DNA from: Oenanthe sinensis
Taxonomy: Eukaryota > Streptophyta > Magnoliopsida > Apiales > Apiaceae
Assembly: GCA_028671895.1 (NCBI GenBank)
Contig: CM053799.1
Coordinates: forward strand, 43,711,455 to 43,775,454
Length of the DNA: 64,000 nt
Direction of reading: 5' to 3'
The notes beneath the pieces were generated by a model, which was not told the origin of the DNA, searched no databases, and was given only the letters and a program-made list of their open reading frames with translations. Each line of letters starts with the position of its first letter. Positions within the stretch are counted from its first letter, which is position 1. Shown here in pieces: positions 23,229-35,088 of this stretch. The translations under genes were made by a program, and so were the position numbers.

Positions 23229-26200
23229 CTAGAGCCAATCTCTCATGTATCTAATACCCATGGAACTAGCATGACCTTCGTGTTTCTGCTGCGACAAAGC
23301 CTTGGTCAGTGGATCTGCAATGTTCTCATTTTTATGCACTTTACATATATGTATATCCCCTCAATTATTAATCTCTCGAAGAAGATGATATCGTCTGAGT
23401 ATATGCTTTGTTCGGGAATGAGACCTTGGTTCCTTAGCCTGTGAAATGGCTCCGTTATTATCGCAGTATAAATCTATCGGATCTGCAACCGAAGGAACCA
23501 CACCAAGACCTGCAATAAAATTCCGAATCCAGACAGCCTCCTTGGCTGCTTCATAGGCAGCAATATACTCAGCCTTTATTATAGAATCGGCAATTGTCTC
23601 TTGCTTTGAACTTTTCCAGCTTACAACACCTTCATTTAGACAAAACACAAAACTAGACTGAGAGATCGAATCATCCTTGTCTGTTTGGAAACTTGTATCG
23701 GTGTAACATTTTACAACCATCTTTTCCTCTCCTCCATATACCAAGAATTGATCTTTAGTCCTTTTCAAGTACTTAAGAATATTCTTGACTGCCGTCCAGT
23801 AACCTTCACCTGGATTAGACTGGTATCTACTCGTCATGCTCAAAGCGTACGAGACATCAGGACGAGTACATATCATTGCATACATTATAGAACCAATTGC
23901 CGACGCATATGGAACTTTACTCATACGGTCCTTATCACCCAATGACTTAGGACTGTTTTCTTTAGAGATCGATATCCCATGAGACATAGGGACAAATCCC
24001 CTTTTAGCATGTTGCATCCCAAATCGATGCAAAACTTTGTCAATGTATGTACTCTGACTTAGGCCAATCATTCTTCTTGATCTATCTCTATAGATCCTGA
24101 TACCTAATATATAAGTCGCATCGCCTAAGTCTTTCATTGAGAAATTTTTATTCAACCAAGTCTTAACAGCCTGTAAAGAAGGAATGTCATTCCCTATTAT
24201 TAATATGTCATCAACATATAGTACTAGGAATGCCACATTACTCCCACTAACCTTCTTGTAAACACATGGTTCATCTTCATTTTGAATAAACCGAAACGCT
24301 TTGACGGTTTCATCAAAATGAATGTTCCATCTCCTCTAGGCCTGTTTCAATCCATAAATTGATCGACGTAACTTACATACCTTTCCAGCATGCTTTGGAT
24401 CAACAAAACCATCAGGCTGTGTCATGTACACATCCACATCTTCTTCAAGGCTGCCATTTAAGAAAGCGATTTTGACATCCATTTGCCAGATTTCATAGTC
24501 ATGGTAAGCAGCTATAGCAAGCAAAATCCAGATGGACTTGACCATAGCCACTGGTGAAAAAGTCTCATCATAGTCAATACCATGAATTTGCTTGAAACCT
24601 TTTGCCACCAATCGTGCCTTATAGGTCTGTACATTACCATCCATGTCGGTTTTCTTCTTGAAAACCCACTTGCACCCTATAGGTTTTACCCCTTCAGGTG
24701 GATCAACCAAAGTCCATACTTGATTAGTATACATGGATTCCATCTCAGATTTCATGGCATCCAGCCATCTCTTGGATTCTGGAGTGTTCATAGCGTCTTG
24801 GTAGGTGAGAGGCTCATCTTCGTCGATAAGCATCACATCACCATCTTGAGTTAAGAGAAATCCATAATATCTCTCAGGCTCATGGCGAATCCTACTAGAC
24901 CTACGAACAACCTGTGTTTCTTGAGCAGTGTTGTGTTCTTGTACATCCTGCTCAAGTTCCTCCATTGGTTCAATGTTATCGTGTGGGCCTCGATCTTCAT
25001 CGAGATCTATTATCCTCCCACTATTTTTCTTCGAAAGCATTTCTCTTTCAAGAAAAACTGCAGTTCGAGCAACAAACACTTTGTTCTCGGAAGGATTATA
25101 GAATGAATAACCCTTTGTTTCAATTGGGTATCCCACAAAGTTACATTTGTCTGATTTAGGTCCTAGCTTGTCAGAAGTTAAACGTTTCACAAACGCTTCA
25201 CATCCCCATATTTTCATAAATGACATGCTATGACGTTTCTTAGTTCATATCTCATATGGAGTCTTCTGAACCGTTTTAGTAGGAACTCGGTTAAGTGTAT
25301 AGGCAGCTATCTCCAGGGCGTAGCCCCAGAAACTAATTGGAAGATCTGCATGACTCATCATCGATCGCACCATGTCCAACAAGGTACGATTTCTCCTCTC
25401 AGAAACTCCATTCCATTGTGGTGTTCCGGGAGGAGTGAGTTGTGATACGATACCACACTCTTTTAAGAAACTCTTAAATTCATGGCTTAAGTATTCTCCC
25501 CCACGATCAGATCGTAGAGTCTTAATACTTCCGCTAGTCTGCTTTTCTACTTCAGCTTAGTATTCTTTGAACTTTTCGAAAGAATTGTATTTGTTCTCCA
25601 TAAGATACATATATCCATATCTACTGAAATCATCAGTAAACGTGATAAAGTAGTAAAAGCCACATCTTGTCATAGTACGCATAGGACCACATACATCACT
25701 ATGTATTAGTTCTAATCGTTCAGTGGCCCTTTCACCTTGTCCAGTAAAAGGAGCTTTAGTCATTTTTCCAATGAGACAAGGTTCGCATGCTTTGTATGAT
25801 TCAAAGTCAAACTTATCCAAGTATTCATCCTTATGTAACTTGGAAATGCGATTCTCATTTATATGGCCTAAATGACAGTGTCAGAGGTATGTTTGATTTG
25901 AGTCATTAGTCTTAAGACGTTTGTTATTCACATTATAGATAGGAGTGTCTAAATCAAGAACATATAAACCGTTAAACAAACGTGCAACCCCATAGGTAAC
26001 ATTATTCAAATAAAAGGAACAACAATTGTTCTGAATTGAAAAAGCAAAACCTTTCTTGTCCAAATAAGAAACTGAAATAATGTTTCTGCAAATTGCAGGC
26101 ACGTTAATTCTCAAGTTCTAAAATAAGCCCAGTGGGCAACGATAAATGATAAGTCCCTATAGCCAAAGCAGAAACCTTTGCTCCATTGCCAACTCGTAGG

Positions 26201-26286
26201 TCGACCTCTCCCTTAGCCAAAGTCCTACTACTTTGTAGTTCCTGTACATTTATACAAATGTGAGAAGCACATCCAGTATCCAATAC
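23229..26286 (-). pseudogene. Copia B pol: protease, integrase, RT, RNase H
   Basis: Reading on minus from 26286: protease VLDTGCASHIC, then LRVGNGAKVSALAIGTYHLS; GAG-pre-integrase with CHLGHINENRISKLH and CEPCLIGKMTKAPFTGQG; integrase with ELIHSDVCGPMRTMTRCGFY and the core motifs; then RT with YVDD and RNase H as in unit 1. Stops include one just before protease, one at 25557 (CAA to TAA) and those in the duplicated part; a frameshift lies near 26105. Most stops replace Trp or Gln. In RNase H the usual TEAEY motif reads IKAEY. Confidence 0.85.
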
Positions 26287-27192
26287 CTATGATGTAGAAG
26301 TAGACAGATTCACTTCTATAACATAAATACCTGAATCAGAAGCTTGACCAGCCTTCTTCTTCTTTAGATCCTCCAAATAAGCATGACAGTTTCTCTTCCA
26401 ATGACCTGGTTTACCACAGTAGTGACAATCACCCTTTGCAACAGCACCTTTAGGCTTTAAAGCCTGTTTGGGATTAGCCTTTGGCTTGGGAGTAGAATCA
26501 GATCCAATCTTCTTCTTTCCCTTCCATTTACCTTTCCCTTTAGCCTTGCCTTTCTTGTTCACCATCAATATGGGAGCATGTTCGGCCTTTTTCATGTTGG
26601 TTTCAGCAGTTCGCAACATAGCCAACAATTCAGTAGGTGTTTTGTCTATCTCATTCATATTGTAGTTCATAACAAAATGAGTGTAGTTGCTGTTCAAAGA
26701 TTGTAAGATTAAGTCAATCTGAGCTTCCGAACCAATCGGGAAACCCAAAGTATCAAGATACTCAATATAACATATCATCTTCAGAACATGTGGTTGAACA
26801 GGTTCACGCTCTCCCTGCTTGCAAGCGTACAGTGCTTTGCTCGTGTCGAACCTTTCTTGACGAGCATGTCCTTCAAACATCATTTGAAGGTGTTCAATCA
26901 TCTCATAAGCATCCATATGCTCATGTTGTTTTTGAAGCTCAGCACTCATGGTTGCTAGCATGAGACATGCCACATCAGTCGCATCATCAATATGCTTCTG
27001 ATAAGCATTTTGTTGAGCGCGAGTTGCATTCTCTGCAGGAGGAGCAGGAGAAGGAATTTCAATGACGTGGAGCTTACGCTCTTGCCTGAGGACAATCCTT
27101 AAATTCCTATACTAATCCAGGAAGTTAGTTCCTGTCAGCTTGTCCTTCTCAAGGGTTGCTCGTACGGAGAAAGTATTTGTATTGTTTTCCAT
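26287..27192 (-). pseudogene. Copia B gag
   Basis: The start is ATG at 27190-27192 (MENNTNTFSVRATLEKDKLT), typical for copia gag. One stop replaces the Trp expected after NFLD near 27113; the frame is then open to 26287. The UBN2-type capsid core includes ACLMLATMSAELQKQHEHMD and EMIEHLQMMFEGHARQERFD; a Lys-rich linker (KGKAKGKGKWKGKKK) leads to the zinc knuckle CHYCGKPGHWKRNC near residue 270. It would package RNA and form particles. It is continuous with pol apart from one stop, as in single-frame copia elements. Confidence 0.85.
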
Positions 27193-28423
27193 TTAAATAT
27201 CTACAATGTTAAAATGCATAAATTTAGTTAGTTTGCAGAATTTTAATTATGTTCAAGTGATTATCATATACATTCATAATATATATCTCCCACTATTTTA
27301 TTCAAATCAATAGCCCTAACTATTAATTCGGAAATCATTTCATCAAATCTTTCTAGTGAGCCAAGATCCATATTTCATCCATGTTTCAAGATAGTGTTGG
27401 CTAATACACCCAAAACACGACTATTTAGGTAGACAACATATGTCAATTATATCAAATATAATTCTTGGATAGTTTGGTGGAACAACCATTTGTACACATT
27501 TATCCAATAAATCTTACCAAACCCTATGCCTCTAAACCCATAATCCTATTTTGATGATTTAGTTAAGTTAGACCCAATGTTTCAACAAACTAAGTCACTT
27601 ACTTATCACGTCTTCCCATGATTGATAAAAGCACCTTGCTTTGGCAAACCCACTCATTCTCAATCTAGATCTTGACAAGTATTAAACATTGGAAGGCTTC
27701 CGATTAACTTAATATGTATTTAGGAATTTTAATGTTTATATGAACGATCATGATCCCATCATAAAGAGATTCTCAATTTTTCCTTGATTAAATAATCCAT
27801 TTCAATATTCGTCAATGGTTTGATTTTCAGATCGTTGGAGAAGTCACAAGTGGTCTCACTTAAAACCCAACTTTCTTACAGATTAAATTAATAATCCGAT
27901 GTTGACAAAATCTCCCCATATCAGAAAAATGAAAATTCATATTCAATACTGTGTTTCATAAACACAAGAATCTCATGATCGTTTGTTCAGTTTTAAAATC
28001 TTGAGTCGTTACAGATTTTATCTTGTTTAAACAAGCATGGCATGGGTGTTGTATCTAATACACACATACATGATTAATCTAATTAAAGCATGCATCATTA
28101 ACTATTCTACACTAACATTCATACATCAATATGTAAAGTGCAGTATGTAAACGTGCTTTGTTATGGCCCTTTCCTATGTGATCCTTTCAAGCTAATGAAA
28201 GGATCAAAGTCAATCTATGGTGGTTAAATATAAATACAATTACATGTCTTCATTCTTCTTGTATCCATGGGTGCTTGCTCCTCTTCTTGGATCATCCTTC
28301 AATCTTCAAGTACATTACATGGAATAATTGAATACAACCTATAATAATGTACTTACATAAGAAAACTCAAGTTACATTCGAGGTTAAACAATTACAAGAA
28401 TAAAGAAAATGACACGCAAGTCG
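27193..28423 (-). other. B leader region, no gene
   Basis: About 1.2 kb of AT-rich sequence upstream of B gag with no coding frame. I could not find a primer-binding site of the usual TGGTATCAGAGC type or the B LTR end next to it, so the normal 5' LTR junction is missing. Downstream of the TATA box at 28424 the minus text is T-rich, like a retroelement leader. Confidence 0.4.
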
Positions 28424-28431
28424 TATTTATA
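28424..28431 (-). promoter_or_regulatory. TATA box upstream of B gag
   Basis: On minus GGTTTTATAAATACGACTTG contains TATAAATA. Directly upstream lie four or five repeats of GGTTTT (28432-28459 in plus text, AAAACC units). It would drive transcription toward gag about 1.2 kb away. Confidence 0.45.
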
Positions 28432-28534
28432 AAACCAAAACCAAAACCAAAACCAAAATCATTAATCTAGGGGTCTAAAGGCCATAACCAGCACCATGCT
28501 CAAGTACACAAAAAGAACTCATGAAATTTTTTGT

Positions 28535-28587
28535 GGGGGTCCGGGGCGGCAGCCCCCGGGCGGGGTCCGGGGTGGCAGCCCCCGGCT
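28535..28587. repeat. GC-rich 26-bp tandem hairpin pair
   Basis: Two copies of a unit starting GGGGTCCGGGG (28536 and 28562), each containing CCGGGG, a short loop and CCCCCGG, so each can form a strong stem. The block is almost pure G and C within AT-rich surroundings and sits precisely between the B leader and the C LTR fragment. Confidence 0.8.
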
Positions 28588-28590
28588 GGG

Positions 28591-29221
28591 ATTATTTCTA
28601 TCTACCTTCCTATTTACAATTCCTATTTTAGGATTATTTCTATCTACCTTCCATTAGCCTTTTCCTGCTTTTAGAAAACAGGCTTGAAAGACAGCTACTG
28701 ATTAAGTCTTCACAGCCGTCATAGATTGTCTTCCATAGGTGTGCTTTTGTCCTTTAGATCTTCAACAGATAGTCTTTCTGTGTTGTCTCACTCAATTGAT
28801 AATTTGTTGTTAAGCATATCAATTGATCCTTCCTTTAATCCATCAACTGATGTTCTTCTTCGATTGATCTTTATATCCATCGATTGATAAATAATGACTT
28901 ATCGATTGATAGATGTTATCAATTGACATATCAATCGATGGGTCTTTACATCAGTTGATGGTCTTCAATACTTGACAGTTTAATTTACACATCAGTTGAT
29001 GATCTATATCAATCCACTCTAACATCAATTTATGGGAATAATATCAATTGATTTACACCTTATCGATTCAAATAGACTAAGTACACCTATGATACAATCC
29101 AATTTATCAGTTGATTCATATAGACACTTCAACTGATAAAATGGTTTCCTAATCAATTGATATTTATAACTTTCATATCAATTTATCAGTTACATCATAT
29201 AAAATTTCTATAATTCTAAGA
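28591..29221 (-). repeat. C LTR fragment (older copy)
   Basis: Matches 15900-16594 with many substitutions and a deletion near 28975 that removes about 100 bases present at 16245-16345. The left end has a short local duplication: ATTATTTCTATCTACCTTCC occurs at 28590 and again about 43 bases on. Ends in TAAGA (29217-29221) before the B LTR. Confidence 0.7.
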
Positions 29222-30668
29222 TGTTGGGATTCGGGCACACACGCAGCGGAAAAACGTGAAAAATATTTTTAAAATAACGAATCCCAAACGCAGGATCCGT
29301 GTATAATTGGCGGATGATTATGGAGAATCAGATGTGTACCTTATTAAAGCTTTCCTTATGATGATTATAGAGGTCCAGAAGCGATGAATCACAGCAGCCC
29401 TTCACGAAAATCTGCCTCTTTGTCTATATCTTTCTCTAGCCTCTCAAAACGTAGAGCTGCTAGAGTTTTCTCAAAAACGATATTATAAAAACTGTTAACC
29501 CTAAATTATACATCTTTATGTATATATAGGGGAGATAGGGACTTGGGCCAAAACCCTAATCTGATTGGACCTGTTAAAACCCATTCAGATTTCGGATTTA
29601 TATTATTATTAAATTTGAATTCTAATATGTATATAATTAATCAAGTCTCACTTAATTAATTAAATAAATAAATTTAAATTAATATTAATTACAATATTTA
29701 AATTCATAATTTAAATAATACTCCGTTTAAACGTTCTTTGTGTGTGACCCTTTAGGTTATTATTACGTTGGCAATAATTTTATTTTCTAATAATAATATT
29801 ATAAACAATGAGAGGCATCTAGTAATACATCATTGCTACCCAAGTAATAATAATAATTGGTGATTCAATTAAACCTTTAGTGAATAATGTACAATGTAAT
29901 ATAATCCCTTTAACCTTATATTATAGATCAAACTCGAGGCATGTATTATGTCATCCTCTTCAACGTTTAATCTGGGTTTCCTTGATCAATGAGTAGACTA
30001 TTAATCAAATCAATATTTGAGCATGGCCATGCATTTTATAGTCTCACTCAATCAAGAGGTCAATAATATCACTCCTAAAATATGAGGGTTAAATCCTATA
30101 TCTATCATTCATATTTCTCATACGATTCATAGCATACCCAATGTCCACCTTTATCATTACCCGGTTAAAGGTAACTTTGAGTGTAATCAAAGTATATTAA
30201 TTCTCGTATAGAAATATAATGATTTCAAGTCAAAGGATCTTTACATCATTATCACAGTGAGAATTTCTTATGACACTTATTAACATGTAGATTCTCACAG
30301 CGGGTCAGTCCAGTGCCATGCATTGAGACATGCACTTATGTTCTTGACTTTAGTATCACCATACCTATGACCAATGAGATGTGGTCATCAGTCAACAAAC
30401 ATGCTAGTCTTATTGCATTATTATTGTCCTTAAATAATAATACTCGACTAGGGACTTTTAGGAATAAAATACTATTCATATAATCTCATTTTTAAGTCAC
30501 ATACTTGAAGATATATAGTACGTATTAATATTCCAAGGACATTTATTATTATTTCAATTTATGACGCAGTAAATAAAGACATAATAAATATTAATTAAAT
30601 AATCACATAAAATATAATCCTTAATTGTTTTCAATAAAACATTGAAAGTATTCTCTCTAGGACACCAA
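29222..30668 (-). repeat. B LTR flanked by TAAGA inside C LTR (solo-like)
   Basis: Homologous to 16595-18031 but diverged. TAAGA stands on both sides (29217-29221 and 30669-30673), with C LTR sequence beyond each, which is the structure of a solo LTR. It lacks about 70 bases present at 16783-16855 and has about 80 bases (29502-29580), with TATATATA on minus near 29520, that the other copies lack. Both deletions end in short direct repeats (TCTGC; GTTAA). Confidence 0.75.
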
Positions 30669-30710
30669 TAAGATTAGTGTTATCATCAAATTACATGTAG
30701 ATTCCTAACA
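30669..30710 (-). repeat. 5' edge of C 3' LTR
   Basis: On minus the LTR starts TGTTAGGAATCTACATG directly after the polypurine tract AATAGGGGGAGAT (30711-30727). After about 40 bases it is interrupted by B LTR at the TAAGA target site. Its continuation is found at 29221 and downward. Confidence 0.75.
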
Positions 30711-30895
30711 ATCTCCCCCTATTTGTGTCTGTGACATGAACAGACATAAATCTACTTTATGATAACAAAACCCCTAATTATTTTCATTTAGATAGAATCA
30801 AGAAATTTTAATAGCACTTTGAATTTTTGAGAGTACCAGTTTGATGAATAACTCCTGCAAGCTGCTTCAATGTCTTCACCATCTTCATAATCCAA

Positions 30896-33800
30896 TCATT
30901 TTTTCTTCCTTCTCTTCCTAGCATTTTCCTTTAATTGCCTCATGAAAGAAATCTTCCAAATTGCTTCATCTCTTTCAGTTTCTCCAAGTTGCCTCATAAG
31001 GTAGTGTATTTCTTCATCTGTGATTTTGTCCAGATATTTGCAAATATCAAAGAACTTTGTGTTGCCCTCCACATCTGTAAAAATCATTGCATATTTTGGC
31101 TCCAACACCACCTTTTTGACTTGAGATTTCCATACCTTAAGGGGTGAATCAGGTTCAGCTTCTGCTTTTGATCTCCTTAGCTTTGAAATTTGTTGTTGAA
31201 TTTCCTAAGCAATTGTTGTGTTGAGTTTGTACTTTTTGTTGAGTAGAGGAAGAATGGTCTTCAAAACATTGTAGCTTTGCTTCATTATCACCTTCAATGA
31301 ATAAATGATTTTCACTCCATTTTCATACTCCAACCTCATTGATTCTTCTTGGTTAGAGGTTGCAGGGTGAGTCCTTACTCCTATCAACCCTTTCTCACTT
31401 ATTACTGGTATCCCTTTCAAATGATATCCTTCAATTGTTACCTCCTCATTGATTTCTTCTTGTTTACCCTGGAGGTTTTCCTGAACCACCTTTTCTTGAA
31501 TAGAATTTGTCGTTTTCTTAGCCATGGCTATTTTCCTCTATTTCCTCAGTGGTTGCTCCATTAAATGATCTTCCATGTTCCATTCCATTTCCATTTGACT
31601 TGCAATTTATTCATTCTCCTTTTCCCTTTTTGCAGCATCTGAAAATTCTGATGAAATGGCTCTTTGAAGAAGCTTCTGACCAACTGGCTCTGCTCTTTTC
31701 TTCTCTTCTTCAATCATTATGGCTTTACCCTTTTTCTTCTCTTCAAGGGCTTCAAGATCAATTGGTAGAAAGGCTTCTGCATTTGAATTACTTTCTTTGA
31801 CAGCATTCTTTGCATTTTCATTTACTTTTCTTGTTTGAGCAATGAACTCATCCAAGTTTCCTCTTTCTGCTGCCTCTGTCACCAACTCAGTGCTTTTCCT
31901 TAAATCTTCAATTCTTTTCCTTTCCCTCTCAATCATTGATTGAGTTTCTTTTTCCTTAGAAATTCTTCTAGCTTCTAGATCATCATCAAACTTCTTGAAT
32001 TCTTTCTTTTTCTGTTCTAAGTCATCTTTGGGTGACTTAGATGACTTAGATGTCTTTGAAGATTGATTATCCTTGTTGCTTCCATGTTTAGTAGTCTTTT
32101 TTGCTGCAGAACCACCAATGCCACTAGACTTGTCCATACCAGAACCACCACTGCCTTTGCCATCACCATCACCATCTCTATTCTTTATTTTCTCCCCCTT
32201 TTTGTTATCATCAATTGGAGGAGGAGGTGGCATTCTGTCAAGAAATTTCTGAAGAATGGAAGCATGTAGATTATGGTCTCTAATAATATCATCCATCTTC
32301 TTTTCTAGAGACCCCACTCTAGTTTCCAAAGCTGCAAAATTCTTGGATTCCTTGAAAAACTTGTTCTTGATTTGACCCATAGTATTAATTGGTAGCTTCT
32401 CATCCAACCTTCTCTCCAATGCATCATTGTTAGATGTGATAGAACCCTTAATAATCTCAAATTCTCTCTTCACTCTTGTCACTGTGATCTTTTGAATTTT
32501 CAGTGACTCCCTCATATAGTGAGCAATTCTCCTTTGATTGGGATCTTCGATTTCTCCTTCCACTATTGCCTTCCTATATTGAGAAAGAATCTCAGTTTCA
32601 ACAGCTTCTAAGGAACCATCAATTGTGCTCATTCATGGCTCCTCATCAGAATCATCTTCCAACTCTTCAGGTGCCATATAACATGTGTTTGTTGTATTGG
32701 CAATACTCTCCTTCAGATTCCTGGTCCTTTGTTCTGTATGATCAATTCCCAATATTTGTTCTGCATCCCTGTTACTTGAAGCAGCCAACTCTTGATATTG
32801 TGGATTAGGATGGATAAAATTATGTGGATCCAATTCACCAGCATCGGCTTCATCTTCAATTTCCTTATTAATCCCACTCTCACTTGCTTCTTCATTAGAT
32901 ACTCCCTTTATCTCCTTGACTCCTTCCTCCTCTGTCATCAATTCATTTTCCAACTCCTGTGCAAATAATACAATTGTTTTATCATTCTTACTCATCTCTC
33001 TATTTTGCATCAGGATCTCATCCTGGAATCTCACCTCTCCCTCACTCATATCCTGTGCACCTTCTAATATGGGGCCCTCAAGTGTTTCTCTCACATTCCT
33101 GGAAGAAATATGAATGACCTCACTCACTCCCTCTCCTTTTGCCAGGCTGCAATCCTGCCTCTCACTCAACTCACTCATTCCTAAGAGTGTTTATGCAACA
33201 TCGATTGATTGAGCATCAATTGATGTATAGATATTATCAGTTGAAGTGTTTGGGATATCCATCAATTGATGCATACCCATCGATTGATCTTGAGTATCGA
33301 TCGATGGCTTATCAGTCGATGGCTGAATATCAATTGATGAAGGAACATCAATTGATGGAGTAGAAACAGTTGAAGTATTGATTTGAGAAGTGATATTTGA
33401 AATGATATGAGATATGGAATCCTAAATTTCCTGCGAAGAAAATTCAAGAGAGAGTGTTGCCTTCTCCTTGAAAAATAAAGAAGGAGAATCTGAAAATGTC
33501 TGATTATCTATCAGAACATTTTCTGAAGAAATTTGGTGAGATGGGGAAAGAAGAATAGAAGGAATTGAAATTGAGAGAGAATGGGGCTGCATCTCATCAT
33601 TTATATGAGATGCATCAAACTTACTTTGAGAAGGCTCCACCACAGTTTCTTGTGGTTTTGCAGTGTGTGATTCCCCATGTGCAAAGGTAACTTTCTTTTC
33701 TCTCCTACCATAGGTTTTAGAAAATTTGGATGGTGTGTCCCTAATTTGGTTCTGTGCCCGTGGTTGTGGGCTATTTTGAATACTGTCATCCTTTTGAGAG

Positions 33801-34375
33801 GATGACAATAGAGATGTGGTATTTTCCATATTAACATCCACAGTCTTTTGAGTGACTGTGGAGTGGCTTGGCTGAGGTTCCACACCCTCACTCTCCTTAT
33901 TCTTCTGGGTTCTTTTATGTTCCTCAGTTCCCTCACCACTTATATCCTCCTCTAATCTATCTACCACAACAAGTGTTTTTCTTTTCTTTGTTTTTACAAC
34001 AGCAGGTTTTTGGGAACCTGTTAAGGTTGGCTTTTTAGATTTGGGTTTTGAAATTTGTTGTGTGGTTTTCTATATTATTTACAAGAATGTTTAAACACTC
34101 ACCCAAGACCACAGTGGTTAGAATATACCTTTGTCCTTTGCAATCAAAGGAGATTGAAGAAAAATCATCTGCTACTTCTGCTGTTGTCCAGAACTCTTCA
34201 ACTAGATTGCACACTATTTTTTGTGCTTCCGAGAGGGCCTTTGAAATCCTTGAACTCCTTAGAAATTTCATTAGAGATGGAATTATGTTGGGGCTTCCTT
34301 CACCATAGTGCAAGCAACAAAGTTACTGAGCTCATAGTAGAATCCTGATTGTAAGACTTTCTTTGATGATGCCAT
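30896..34375 (-). pseudogene. C envelope-like ORF (broken)
   Basis: Starts at ATG 34375 (MASSKKVLQSGFYYELSNF). After a frameshift it continues as MKFLRSSRISKALSEAQKIV and CNLVEEFWTTAEVADDFSSI, laid out like the first domain of the D env-like ORF (plant transposon protein-like). A Ser/Thr/Gln-rich linker follows (33967-33422, 33178-32633), then a coiled-coil, Lys/Glu-rich part with PPPPP and GSGGSG stretches (32632-31607), and a C-terminal piece (31525-31205, 31111-30896) ending RKRRKKK. No signal peptide or membrane segment is evident, so envelope-like is a positional name only. Function unknown. Confidence 0.7.
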
Positions 34376-34784
34376 AATCGTGTTTAAAGATATAGATGAG
34401 AATTAACTGGCAAACTTATTAGACAGTAGTAGATTAGGGTTCTTAGCAAGAGATAGATATAGAGTAAGTTCGAAGATTGAGAAAGAGAACGAGATAGAGA
34501 AATCGTTAGTAAAATTGTAAGTAAGAATTAAAAGATGTTTTAATCCCACTATTTATATTTACTGAGTTCACAATCAATTTCTTACTCAAAATAGAACTTA
34601 ATCGACCGTTGGAAGAAAAATAAAAAGCATAAATTACCATTTTTAGAAATCGACTCTTATACATACAGGGATGTATGTATTAGTCAATTGATAGAAAAAG
34701 TAATCAACGGCTAGATTTTGTACAGGTCGATTGATGACATGGACCCCTTAAAATTACAGGTCATCGATTGGTAATTAACTTATC

Positions 34785-35040
34785 CATCGACAGGTACTCT
34801 TATCCATCGATAAATAAATATATCATCAATTGATATATTTATCTGTCAATAGCTGCAAATATCCATCGATAACTAAATATATCATCGATTGACATATTTA
34901 TCTGTCGATAACTGCAAATATCCATAGATAAGTAAATATATCATCAATTGATATATTTATCTGTCGATAGCTACAAATATCCATTGATAAGTAAAATGTT
35001 TATCAATTGATTATGGTAGAATCAATAGATTAACATGGTC
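34785..35040. repeat. 59-bp tandem array in the C pol-env spacer
   Basis: TATCCATCGATA or a variant recurs at 34801, 34860, 34919 and 34978, a period of 59. Each unit holds ATCAATTGAT or ATCGATTGA palindromes and ATTTATCTGTCGATA. The same short motif fills the C LTR. It lies between the env-like start (34375) and the pol stop (35089). Confidence 0.8.
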
Positions 35041-35088
35041 AATGGCTAATATTAATATAAAAACATAACTTGTCAGACATTCAATAGA

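Larger units (their letters stand above)
20375..25549. repeat. Tandem duplication, unit 2
   Basis: Second copy of the 15200-20374 block. Its right end reads straight on into the rest of B integrase at 25550. Unit 2 is therefore the copy contiguous with B gag, and unit 1 is contiguous with the left flank. The junction at 20374 joins the middle of B integrase to the gypsy LTR debris. Confidence 0.95.

Noticed and set aside
28432..28459. AAAACC repeat as interstitial telomere
   Set aside because: The plant telomere unit is CCCTAAA; this is a short simple repeat of another unit.
27193..28590. A separate 5' LTR for B
   Set aside because: It has a TATA box but shares no sequence with the B LTR copies, and no TG...CA ends or primer-binding site could be found.
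30896..34375. Multi-exon host gene with coiled coil and proline-rich parts
   Set aside because: It lies between pol and the polypurine tract of a SIRE element and its start matches the layout of the D env-like domain.
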